NCBI GenBank assembly: GCA_026745465.1
Contig: JACYXH010000178.1
Location: 626,608 to 690,607, forward strand
Reading direction: 5' to 3'
Length of the DNA stretch: 64,000 bases
From: Lota lota
Taxonomy: Eukaryota > Chordata > Actinopteri > Gadiformes > Lotidae
The notes beneath the pieces are model-generated. The model did not search any database. It worked only from the letters and a program-made list of their open reading frames with translations, and was not told where the DNA came from. Shown here piece by piece: positions 31,328-43,900 of this stretch. Positions within the stretch are counted from its first letter, which is position 1. Every line of letters begins with the position of its first letter. The position numbers and the translations under genes were made by a program.

Positions 31328-32485
31328 AGCATCATCAGATAATCATGCTGGTTTTCCTGGTGGCATCCAAGCCCTGTCAAAACTGCTTACAGCCTAAATC
31401 AGTCATTTTCGGGGGGTCCCAAAAGCTGTTTGCAAGGTCAAGCAAGAAAGGCGGATATTGTCCTATTTAGTATGTGTATATTGAATGCATTCATGATGGA
31501 AGACGTGAACACTTGAGTCCTGACAGAAAAGCCCAATAACAATGACTTCAATAGTGTACAAAGATATGTGTAGTTTCACATACTAGCCCTGTCTCTTTAC
31601 TCCCCTCCCTTTTCACTTTTCATTCACGTTCTATATCATGGACATCTAATATGTAGAGCCATAAGATGCCACCATGAGTGCATCTGAAACAAGGCCTGAC
31701 TTTGGGACTGGGCAGATTGAGTTACACACAACTGTTGATTATGAGGATGTTTTAAAAGAAGTTATTGAAGTTGACTCAATTTTAGCTATTTTATGCTACT
31801 AGTGTCCAAAACTCCCACTCCCATGCTTTGTAAAGATTTCTAATGTAATAAATATAACTATTTCCAGAAGTGTTTCATACAGTAAATTTTTTCTCTGAAA
31901 TCTAAAGGTTGTCACATTTATAAAGTAGCAGGTTAAACAAAGGGAACTAAATGTACATTTTAAGTGCATGTCGTTCCACACATGGGCTTTATATAGTAAA
32001 TAGTTAACTGCAGCATTTTAAGGGACATTTTTGCCTCTGAAATACAGGGTTCTGAACCATATGATCGAAAATCCATTGTCATGAGAAATGTTTTGAAGGT
32101 AGAGTAAAACAAACTCAGGAAAAAGTAATGCCAAAATCAAACTGATAACCATTTCTGTTGCAGTTACTTAATCCAATGATAAAAATTTTATACGTAGCTG
32201 TTGCTACAATTGGTGGCAGGTTTAACACATGTTGTCATGGAAGGTACCCAAGAAGGATTTAATCAGACAAGCATGTGGCCACCATATGTACTGCCATTTA
32301 TTGAATTCAATGAACATAAGCAAGGGATAAGGATTAAACGTTAAGTGACCTACTGACTAGCACTACTATGCCAAGAATACTAATCCCAAGCCCTACTGAA
32401 TACATACAAAAATATATTTCATGTTCAATTTCAAAGCGCACTAAAAATGGTGGTGTTCAGTGTCACCTAAATGGATAACAAAAAA
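31328..32485. other. Convergent UTP4/DNAAF4 intergenic region
   Basis: 3' UTRs of the two convergent genes. A TTTATT at 32297-32302 gives AATAAA on the minus strand 184 bp past the DNAAF4 stop. An AATAAA lies near 31848 on the plus strand for UTP4. No other feature is seen. Confidence 0.55.
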
Positions 32486-35029
32486 TTAGTTTTCAGGGCC
32501 TGTAATGCACCCTTGAATGATTTGCCTGATTCTGTGTGCGTCTGCTTGTAAGACTTCGTTTTGAGGATCGATCTTTAACGCTGCCAAGTAATCTTGAAGA
32601 CCTGTCAAAAAAACCAACATACAATTGACAAAGTCAAACTTTGACCTTGCCTCACTTGCAGTGTCTCCTAGTATGGTGGATCCCTAAAGAGCTAATTGAT
32701 GGAGCACTTTACGGGAGTCTTTCTTACCTTCGGTATAGAGCTCCAGCTCACAGAAGGCAGTGCCCCGCCTTACGTGAGCTCTTGCTCGGGCCGATGCGTT
32801 GTCAGCTACGGGTGGGGTCAGAAGATCCAGGGCCTAAGGAACAAATCATGGCTATTGGTACCGACCACCCTGCTCTCCTTTTCAAATCCTGAGCTTCTTT
32901 ATTCACATCTTTTTCATGTAGCAAGATCTTTTTTTTAATGTGACCATATGGCTGAGTCTGATACTCACCTTGGAGGTATCCTCAAGAGCTTTATGGAGGT
33001 TTCTTAATTTGAGATGACAAGCGGCCCTGTTTGAGTAGAAGGCTGGGATCTTGCTGTTCAGCCTGATCGCCAGGTTGTATGCATTCACTGCACCTTGATA
33101 GTTTCCAGTTGCAAAATATTTGCTAAAAAAATAGAAGAGTTATAACATTAATTTATGACAAAACCATGCCAATACAGATGTCTGGGCAATAGTTACTGGA
33201 CTTACTCGCCCTTTTCCTTCAACCAGTCTGGATTTCTCTCCTCATCGCTAAGATCCTTCAGTTCGACAGCCAGCTCTGTGTTTCCTGCGCGTCTGGCCTC
33301 AGCCTGCTTTCTTAGCCACTGTTAGGACAGAAGAGCTTTGTCTAGCGTAACATAAGCAGGACCCTTATATAGGTGGAGAGAATGGATGCTAGTCTTTTTT
33401 TTTTGCAGAGGTTGTTTAAGCCATGTATACCAAGTTTGTTCTGCAAAGAGAGGGAGGGAGAAAGAAAATATCCCGGGGACAAGTGGAAACGGTGGCCAAA
33501 GAGAGCTTTTCCAGAGCTGATTTGCGATCATCTTTTAAATCTCAAAGGTAGGCCATACGTTGTCATTTGTCGTGTTTTAATGTAGCATTAATTTGGTTAT
33601 ACAGTTGTCAATCTGTATGGTTACTAACTGGTTATGATCAAACTAGTAATTGGCCACTTTCTCTCCAATGTCGGACATAGAGGGAGAACCAACAATACCT
33701 CCTCCTCTTCTGGCACCCGGGACTCCCGAAGGGCTGTGGGGAACACTCTCGGTGTGAATTTGATCTGGATCGTTCCAGAAGACCGTGGCGCAGGTAGGTC
33801 CACTTGTTCTTTTCTGCTGCCTGCTCTGGAGGAGGTTGGACCTGCAGGTAAGAAGATGATATGTACGGTTAAACAAATACAAAACGACAACAATAACAGG
33901 CTAAATAACAATCTGAATACTCAAAGCAACCACAGCTTAACTTACAAAAAATAGGACAAAACATTTTTCTATCTGATTTTATATGAGAATGGGCAACATA
34001 GCAGTTTCTAGAAATAGCCTACACACACCAACCTCATCATTAGGTGTAATAAAAATAAATAAATAAAGTATACAGGAATCTGCTCACCAGGTTTGACACT
34101 GCAGCCATGTGAAGCCTGGTGTAGGGTTTGAACTGTATCCCTGTTGGTCAGTTTGAGTGGCGGTTTTTCCACAGCTGTATGAATCTGTCTTATTTTCCAT
34201 CCCTCAAGTTCTGCTGTTGCTTTCTCTCGTTCTTCATCCTTAATCTTCTGAATCAATTCTCTTTCTTCCTGTTCAAGCTGGCAAAGTCATGTAAATGATT
34301 GAAATGTAAATAGGTAACAAAGAGTCAGGTCAAAGTTTATATTCTCTTAAATACTTATATTGTTGATAATTTCATCACACTACCTTCATCATCGTCTCCA
34401 GGGCATATTTCTTCTCTTGTTGCTTTTTCACTGCTTTTTCCTTGCGGCCATCCGCAGTCTTTTCCATATGAGCCTGCAGTGCTCTTTCTCGAATTTCTAT
34501 CTTTGTCTGTTTATCATCTGAAACGTATTCAATGGAGAGAGAAAAAATATATATGTGTATTATCGTCTTGTCGTGCATTTATGGGTGCTAGAACAGCCAG
34601 GTATGACCCGAGTCAGTTCACAACTAGTATGGTGAAGTGACAGGTACAGAAGGGAATTTCTTGCTCACTAATGCTTAAAACCAGGTGGTCCCATAGTCGG
34701 TGGATCTTTTTCGGCAGAGTGATAACTGCTACTCCGTTTCCAATCTTGGCCGTGCTTTTCGCTTCGTCTACAGCTTCAAATAGAAATGCCTCCAACAGGA
34801 ACGGTGGGAAGTGGACCTATCGATACATGGGTGTAAGATGACGGGTAACAAAACACAATCCTTGATCAACACAAACACTCGCTGATCATGCGCAGTTAGG
34901 CTCTACCTTGAGATACTCATCTGTAGAGAGTATGTCGACGTGCTCAGCCTTAGCCCCTTTCAAAGGCACGTGTAGATAAACCATCGATTCCGTTTGCGTC
35001 CACGTATAATCTTTTACCATTAAAGGCAT
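32486..35029 (-). CDS. dnaaf4: DNAAF4 dynein axonemal assembly factor 4 (DYX1C1)
   Basis: Nine minus-strand exons: 34907-35029, 34669-34816, 34384-34517, 34088-34277, 33699-33841, 33206-33318, 32969-33122, 32728-32833, 32486-32601; 408 residues (human 420), phases all consistent. The N-terminal p23/CS domain starts [25 protein letters not shown] and includes [19 protein letters not shown] charged coiled-coil middle follows ([28 protein letters not shown]). The conserved linker [22 protein letters not shown] precedes a C-terminal TPR domain ([58 protein letters not shown] onward, described here by position from about residue 265). DNAAF4 is a cytoplasmic co-chaperone that works with HSP90/HSP70 partners to pre-assemble dynein arms of motile cilia. 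An X-box lies 218 bp upstream of the start, consistent with RFX-driven ciliary expression. Confidence 0.97.
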
Positions 35030-35108
35030 GTTTTAGCGGTGCTTGTAAAGGCTAGCGAACTGACAGAAGTTACACCCGATTATATTTCAAGTAACAACAG
35101 ACTTGGAA

Positions 35109-35133
35109 GGGGGGGGGGGGGGGGGGGGGGGGG
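35109..35133. repeat. Poly-G tract (25 G) in the DNAAF4 promoter
   Basis: Twenty-five consecutive G on the plus strand, 80 bp upstream of the DNAAF4 start codon (poly-C on the sense strand). Confidence 0.9.
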
Positions 35134-35246
35134 AACTCGAGTTTCGATGGCAAGATGCGTTTGAGACCGAGCGAAGGCTATGGGGCGCTACTATGAGGGT
35201 GGAGGAGGAGGACGTAAGAGTTCTAGTTTTTAGCGAACTGCGTCTC

Positions 35247-35260
35247 GTTGCCATGGTGAC
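35247..35260. promoter_or_regulatory. RFX X-box motif upstream of DNAAF4
   Basis: GTTGCCATGGTGAC fits the RFX X-box consensus (GTTGCC, two-base spacer, GGTGAC/GGCAAC half-site). It lies 218 bp upstream of the DNAAF4 ATG. RFX factors drive motile-cilia genes, and the human orthologue is reported to be under RFX control, so a functional site is likely. Confidence 0.7.
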
Positions 35261-35680
35261 CGTACGTTTGACGTACTGTCTGTGTTTGTGCGCGCGCACG
35301 CGTGTGTGTTTGGGGTTTGGACTAATATTTGTTTTATTTATATATTATGTATATACATATTATAATATTTCGTGTATTATATTGTACATTATAATAATGG
35401 GCCTATTCGTCCCAACGTTAGGCATTATTCAAAGAACCAGATGTTAAGAGTTAATTCGTGACGATCCAACAGGGGGCACTAAAGGGTTGGACTTTGTCAT
35501 GGTATGCTGGAAACGTTTGTTATGTTTCGAAACCATTGTTATTATGTAGCAGCCATAACAACTATCTAGTTCAATTGTTTAGGTTTCTGATGTATTCTTG
35601 TTCAACATGTAATGTATGTTTCAATGCAAACCAAAATGAACTACTAAATTAGAACCTCTTACAGCATCATGACTACATTA

Positions 35681-35859
<179 letters not shown>

Positions 35860-35869
35860 TACACACACA

Positions 35870-38800
35870 ATGATGTCTCACAGAAATGGTCAGCGGATGT
35901 TTATGTTTAGAAGGATCACATAACAGACTGTGTAAAATATCCACTAGAAAAACTGAAGGTCAACCTGGGCCTTTACGGTCAACACATGTCACGTGCACTA
36001 GTCCTAACAATCAGCTTTTACAATGGGCACCGTTGACATGGACTTACATCAATTCGGGAGCATACTGGAAACGGATAATAAAGTAAGAGTAAAAAAGCAA
36101 GTTAATAAGTATTAACTTTCTCTAACTACAATCAGTCTGCTGTACATGTGCCTGTTTTGCACAATGTATAAACATATATAATTTTATATAATATATGATA
36201 TCATTTTTACTTAGTTTTCTACTAAAATGTGTCCTACAGTAACCATGATTATATTTTTGAAACCGGATATATTAGAATTTAAATTTAAATTCATATACTC
36301 TGAAATGTACATTTGAAACAATAGTGGAAAAAAATCCTAATTAGATGGATAGAAATATACTGTTGTGGACAGTTATCACAGTCATTACCTCCAGCCTGCA
36401 CTGCAATGACCTAATCTAGGACTGTATCACAGTGCCAAGAAGATCACAGCTGAGCTGGAACTGAAGATGAACAGCTAGTTGAATCGCAATAAAGACAATA
36501 AGAGGGCAGGTGAATAGAAGAAAGCTATTATTATATTACGGCTATTATTATATGTCCGTAAAAAGTTAATCCATTCTGATTAAAGAATTATACAATTTCT
36601 TTCCTTTTTAATTTACCACGGAACTATAACGATGTGGAAAATGAATCATGTAGCAGATTTGGAGGGATAAGACTGAGAATTAAGAATCAACATTGTGGTA
36701 AATAATTAATAAGTAATTCGCAAAGTGCGAGTCAAGTGCATCATACCATGATATGCAAAAATAAATCAGATAAAGAACAAGGAAGCCATAAATATATTGC
36801 GCTATATATCACCGCCACACTCTGAAAGGTTTATTGGTGACTTATAGTGAGAAATGTGTAAATGGGGGGATTGGAAACACACTCCCAAATAAAACTAGTA
36901 ACCAATCAAATGTCTCAAATAACACTAGTTACAAATCTATTATTACAAAGACATTTGTCAAATGTACAGTGATTCATATTTTGAAATATGTATGAAAAGA
37001 CATTGATGAAAATACATTTTCAGAATAATATGAATCAGTGTAACGGGCTGTGATGTCGATTGAGAGATATGTAGACTAGGGTGACTATTTTTGCGCATTC
37101 ACCATGTGAAATGGGGGTTTATCTTTATTGACAGAAAATAACGCAACAGGGCATGAGGTGGACTGACGATAAATGAGATGAGACGAGTGATTGAGATAGG
37201 TCACAATCTGCACACACATACTGTATCTCTGCACATTGTAAATATCAGATAAGCTATCTGAGAGGAAGAGAAGAGTATCATCTTCAACAAAGGTCAGAGC
37301 TCGGCTGGTAAGAAATATGCACTATGTCATAATGTAAGAAGACCTTGTAAAACAACATCAGGTGCTTTTTTAAATCTCTTTACAAGCTTTATGTTGCCTT
37401 CTCCCACTCTTTCTTTCTCTCTGTCTGACAGGGACATCACATACATGTCAGACTAGTCCTTAAAGTTAAGGTAGGCCAATTTGAGAAACCCGCCAGAGTA
37501 AGCTAGCTTTTAAAGTATCCAACTGAACAAATCCCCCCCTTCTTCAGGCCTCCCCCCGAGGCCATTCCCCCCTAAACATAGAGCTCGCTAGTTTGAGCAA
37601 TAGGTCTGCCTAGCCTAGGGTAGGTACACACAGGTAGAGTGCGCACAGGTAGGCAAGTAGGCCATGCAATCATTTCATTTGGGCCAAAATAAATGGACAG
37701 CCAGTGATATTGGATTTCCCTTTTTTTGTAAGAGCATTTGATTTATCAGTATGTAAAGATAATTTCAACAAATATGACAAATAATGCTTCATAAATAAAT
37801 TGCCTACTCTAGCTTTAACCTTACATGATTTAAGGAACATATCTATGTTTTAATGCAAAAGTTCAAGGATAAAATAAAAATTTAAATTATACTAGCCAAA
37901 CAATATCGGCTAACATAATGTCCTGATTGAACTTGGCTGAACTGTATAGCCTACACATCTCAAACTGCTCTCTCTGTATTTCAAACACTAAAGGATATGT
38001 CACAGTGCTCTTCCAAATAATTACTTTAGGTCTTCAGTGGAAAACCAGCTAAATATCTTGATTGACTAAACAGCTTTGTAATGCATCTTTGAGTTTGCCT
38101 GTGAGGATATATAAATCTATAAGAATATATGCCATCTCAAGTGTATCACAATGTTGGCATGGTTAAATGCATGAGTAAGCTATACACAAATAATGGATTT
38201 ATAAATAAATTATGTTAGCTGTGGTTATGGGATTAGTAATTTCAAATACACATTCTTCTTGAAACTAACAACCACACCCCTGTAGCTCATCTATGTCTTA
38301 AAATGTTGTTTCATGCCAATAAATTGTAACCATTTGTTACATTTTCAATAAAGAAAAGTAAATGAAACCAACTACAAGTACTTAAGTTTCAGCTCCTTCT
38401 AGGCATGTAAGCTTTCTTCTGTGCAAACACCCTTCTTTGGCATGGATGCCTTTATTACACTTTATATTTCAGATAAAGACTGCATAAGATAAGTAGTACA
38501 TAAGTTAATCATAAACAATAAACAGCCATGGTTATGGTTTACTGTCACACTGTAATAAAATGTGTCTGATATTGCCTACATTCGTACAAATGAACAGTTA
38601 GTGATGAGATTGTACTTCATTGTTCATATCATGGATCATAATGAGACCATTGATAAGCTCTCACATGTAGATGCAATATTATTATTATATTCATATTATA
38701 TAATATTATCAGTTTCAAAAGTTTGATAAAATGATGAGCACTGAAATATATCCAACATCAATTCAACACCATTTACTCTTGGCTACAATCCTTCCCCCAC

Positions 38801-39860
38801 TGGCCTATTATTCTGGAGGGAGTTAAAGATGGCCTGTCGACCAATCACATGCGTAGGAAATTATCAGACATTTATGACATCAGAGTCCATGCTTTTGTTT
38901 CCCTGGAAATATTATTAATCCTAATGATCCACGATTGTGGACTTTGATTGTAATACAATGCACTTTCTGGACATTCATATAAACTTAAAAAATAAAAATG
39001 TAGTTTCTAATTTCAGGGTCTGTACCTTCAAGCAAAGCCTGGATAGGGCATTGTACTTTCCTTAACCCCTGCTTGTTACTCAATGTGACCAACACCAAAT
39101 GTCCAGTCCTGCAAACATAAGCTGACATTCAAAAATAAAATAAAAAATGAAACTGACAGTAAAAAGGTGCAACACACACCAAGGTGGATCCAACACCATG
39201 AGATGTCAGGATAGTTTTAAGGTAGGCCCAATTACCACAAAGATGACACTGTGTCTCTTGATACAAATGGGACTTCAAAAATGATTGTTGAAGATACTGT
39301 ATTTGTTGTCAATACAATATCGATACCATAGTTGTTCAGAAGCATTCATAGTATAACTGATCCACATGCATATGGAATTGGTAGTTAAATTCTAAATACT
39401 TTGTTGCATAATAAACCTTAGCGAAATTCAATATTACATTTGTACATACTGAATAAAGAAAATGATTTGAAATTGACATCAAAAGTGCCAAATTGACATC
39501 ATCTTTGAACCGTGCGGTGACTCCACGTTGTTAAAGTGGCTGTAAACCAATCTCCGCTTATGCAATTCTTAACATTTTCTCGCGTTCAGCATTTATGCTT
39601 TATCACTTACCATCCATAAAATTGTCTTCATAAAACGGTTTGCCTAAAACTAGTTTGTGGCATCAGAGTTTATAATGAACAAAAATGATCCCTGGAATGT
39701 TCCAGGGATGGGTTGTAAGTCTAAGGTCAGTCTGATGGAAGTCAAATCCTTTTCGATGCAAAGCTGTTTGCTTTGCTTCACTTTGCCAGGAGTTTGATGC
39801 ACTGCATTGTATTCTCTACTGAGGCACCCTCCCTCTACCATGAGAATCTATCCATCCAGC
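35870..39860. other. AT-rich intergenic sequence, no gene seen
   Basis: About 4 kb of AT-rich sequence between DNAAF4 and ANPEP. Reading frames are short and show no family resemblance. The only structured element I noticed is an 11-bp inverted repeat (TGATTCATATT at 36970-36980 and its complement at 37027-37037). Confidence 0.5.
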
Positions 39861-39872
39861 CACCCCCAAAAG

Positions 39873-39945
<73 letters not shown>

Positions 39946-40035
39946 AACACATACACACAGAACACACAACCACCACCCCCCCCCCCCACATACACACATA
40001 GATAATACACACACACACACACACACACAAACACA

Positions 40036-40097
<62 letters not shown>

Positions 40098-40150
40098 TAC
40101 ATACACATACAGAATACACATACACACATACATACATACACACACATACG
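39873..40150. repeat. Compound (AC)n microsatellite
   Basis: Two AC tracts (about 39873-39940 and 40004-40095) separated by a C-rich segment, followed by CATA-type repeats. Confidence 0.93.
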
Positions 40151-40159
40151 GTGCATTCA

Positions 40160-40931
40160 AGCAATTCAGAGTACATTGCAGTGAATGAACAAATGTGTTT
40201 AACACATCATATCCTATTTTATACTCTGCACAAGCATACCGAGACAAAATCCTCGTAACCTACTTGACCTGAAATCACATTGTGATAATCTGCCCCCCCA
40301 TGAGATCTGATTCCTTTCTGTTGTCTGAATGGTGTACATACAGCATAGTTGATGGGTCTCTGCTAGTATACTCTCGTTTATCTCTTACTTTTAAGTAGTA
40401 AGCAGAGGGGTAGGTCCCAAACTGGAGAAATCAGGGGACGGTGATTAATCTGTTCATAAGCCACGCCGCGCTATCTGGAAGACCTTATCTGCCGAAAGAG
40501 AACATTATATATGGTAATAGAACATGCTACTCACAAATGTTTGTAATTTCCAATCAGCACGCATTTTATAAGATAAGATGTTCTATTAATTCCAGACGGG
40601 GAAATGCGTGTCACATTAGTAAGTACTGGACAGTGGTAGAAATGAAAAAGAAGATCAAAAGTTAATTCAAAGAAGTTCAAAGAAATCTATGCAATAAGAA
40701 TACAGAAATAAAATTGTTGTTTTGTATTTTGAAGTTCAACGGCGAGTGGGTTCAAGGTACACTAAACCACAAAGCCGGCTATAGTCATCAATTCCATCCA
40801 TAGTCTCATTGTTAATAGATCAGCCATTGCTCAAGGACGGAGGCAGTGGATCCATCTGTGACTACAAATAGAGGCTTGACTCTTGGCGATTCCACTCCCT
40901 GAGCGTGTGTGAGGTTCCAGACCTTGACAAC
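40160..40931 (+). promoter_or_regulatory. Presumed ANPEP copy 1 promoter
   Basis: About 770 bp of unique sequence before the first ANPEP start codon. A GTTAAT half-site of HNF1 type lies at 40811-40816, 116 bp before the ATG, and a weak TATA-like CTACAAATAG is near 40861-40870. Mammalian ANPEP uses HNF1 in epithelia, so a role is plausible, but the motifs are weak and this is inference. Confidence 0.3.
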
Positions 40932-43900
40932 ATGGGTGCCAAGGGCTTCTTCATCAGTAAAAGTGTCGGGGTGGTGGGGATTGTCCTGGGCGCGGGGGCC
41001 GTCGCAACCATCATCGCCCTGTCGGTGGTCTACTCCCAGGAGAAGGCCAAGACCGATGGCCAGGTGTCACCCACGGATGGAGCAGTCACCACCACAGGCC
41101 CTGCAGTCCCCACCACCACTGCACCTTCGAACGAACCCTGGGACAAGTACCGTCTGCCCAAAAGCCTGGTGCCGGATCACTACCGTGTCACACTTTGGCC
41201 CAGGCTGACACCAGACCCTACCACCAAGCTCTACATTTTTACAGGTAAGCTAAAACGAAAAGAAAAAAAGACTGAAAATGTAATGACTCACTGTGTGTGA
41301 AAGCCTATGGTGTCTTGATAAGGGAATGGATTTTATGTTGTTCTATTATCACTTTTATTTTTTTATATCTTTTTTTATAATGACCGTGGGAAACTCTGGA
41401 TAAATACATGTGAAGGGTTGAGTGATATTGGAAATATTCACAGAACTAGCTTAATTTAACTTTGTATTTAAAAGAAAAATCCCATCTTCAATATGTACAT
41501 TGCGGATGGTCCGCATGTTGTAGAGTGAATCAGGATTTATAATATTCCGAGTAATGAGAGTTATGCATATGCGACATTCATCTTGTGTATAGTATGGTTG
41601 TGTATGTGTATGGTTTTAGAAAAAGAGTGAGAACAAATTACTTTGGAAAAAGTCCACCATAACATGCAACCAAAAAGCACTAAAGAGGTGAATCCATTTG
41701 TATCACCTCAAATGTGTTATTTTCTTCATGTTGAAATCTGGCTCGTCTGTACAGGCAACTCCACGGTGATATTTAAGTGTGTGGAGGAGACTCAGTTGAT
41801 CCTGATCCATTCCAACAAGCTCAACTTCACCGAGCTTGAGAACGGACAGAAGGCCTCCCTCACTACGGTGGGCAATGGAGCCCCGGCCCCGGCCATCAAG
41901 TCCTCCTGGCTGGCGGCAAAAACCCAGTACCTGGTGCTGCAGCTCGCCGGTGCGCTGGTCAAGGATCAGCAGTACATGCTCTCCACCACATTCACCGGGG
42001 AACTCGCCGATGACCTGGGCGGCTTCTACAGGAGCGAATACGTGGAAAATAACGAAACCAAGTAGGTTTATTTTTATTTCTGCCTACGCCAGTAGTGTTT
42101 ATGATGTGGAGAGACATTTTTATACATTGGGCCGCCCCTTTGTGTGGTCCTTTTAGGGAATAAAGGAGCAGATATGAAATGCTGAAAAGGTTTTACGTTT
42201 ATTGTTCAAGATGATATTTAACCTGCTACATTTTCTTCCCTTTTCCTTTGTGGAACCATATATACTTTTTTAAATTTGTATATATTTATATCGTTTTTAC
42301 TTGGTATCAGCACGATATCTTAAAGTAGCATCAAGCAATTTCCCCACTTTATTAGATTCTAAATGTTGTTCATGGACTGCATAGGCTGTCTGGCACCTAT
42401 CGCTGCATGCTGAGCAACTGAGCCATAATAACCCTAATCTTAGCTGTAATCTTTGCCATAAACATGTATATAAAAAATCCTTTCAAGGATCTGCCCAGTC
42501 TCATGAACAAAACAAGCTCATTCTCGAACATCTTAATCTTCATCCTTTGGGAGCGTACATTATACACAACATATGTATAATATATTATATTAGAAATCTA
42601 TGAAAACAAAACTTTCATCCAGGATTTCAGGATCCATACATAACACTGAGGCCATATCGATTATGATCGATAAGGTTGAAACATGTTTGATGCAAGCCCA
42701 TTTTTGGAATACTTCACTACTTCACATAAATGTAGAAAACACTTTCTGTTAGTTTACTATTGTGTAATTTATCCACTGTCTAATTAGTAAATATATACAT
42801 GTCATTAATAAGAAGCAGGTGAGGGCTAGGCTGCGGTCATTGAGGATCAAAACCCATTCGATTTTTAGCTGGGAGTCAAACCACCCTAGCGCACTACACT
42901 TTCCTGCCTACTAACGTAGAAAATATGCACTAACTATGAACCGTTTTGGCAGGATTGTTGCCACCACACAAATGCAGCCGACCGATGCCAGGAAGGCGTT
43001 TCCGTGTTTTGATGAGCCTGCAATGAAAGCCATATTTCACATCACACTGATCCATGACCTCGGCACCATAGCTCTATCCAATGGCAATGAGACAGGTGAG
43101 CAAATGTGTTGATTTCATCAACATCAAAAATGTGTTGCGTGGAATTGGTGAAACAATAAATATAATTAAATATAATCCACTATATTAACTATTATTATCC
43201 ACTTATAATAGCTTATGATCGTGTAACAGTCTATTTTTTATTAACATAACCCAGGGGAAGGTTTTTACTTGAATACAAAGAAAATGTTTTTCTATACTTA
43301 TACAACTTCTATATTAACATATTTGTTTGCAGAAATACATATGACTTATTCCCTGTTCTGTGTCTTCTTTAGGAACAAGCAATAACGTTATCGATGGCAA
43401 GCAAGTCCTGGTCACCGTCTTTGAGCCAACCAAGAAAATGTCTACATACTTGCTGGCATTTATTGTCAGTGACTTTGACTTCATCAAAACAACCCTGGAT
43501 GGAGTTTTGGTAATTCACATGAATCACTCTCTGGTGCACACTTATGTGTGCTTTCTCTGTTTTACTAGGTGTGTCCATATGTAGGCTTACTGTAGGTCTG
43601 GATCTGTACTAAGTGTGTCCCTATGGGAGCTTATACTGTAGGTCCACATCTTTACTATGTGTGTCCCTATGGGAGCTTATACTGTAGGTCCACAACTTTA
43701 CTATGTGTGTCCCTTTGGGGGCTTATACCTTACAGGTCCGGATATTTGCACGGAAGGAAGCGATCGCAGCAAAACAGGGAGAATACGCTCTGAATGTCAC
43801 TGGGCCAATCCTCAAGTTCTTTGAGAATTATTACAACTCAAGTTATCCTCTTCCTAAATCAGGTAATGACCACCGCTGGATCCATCTTTGTCGCAACCAT

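Noticed and set aside
36970..37037. 11-bp inverted repeat with a 46-bp spacer in AT-rich DNA
   Set aside because: Short AT-rich arms are expected by chance over several kb, and no flanking duplication was found.
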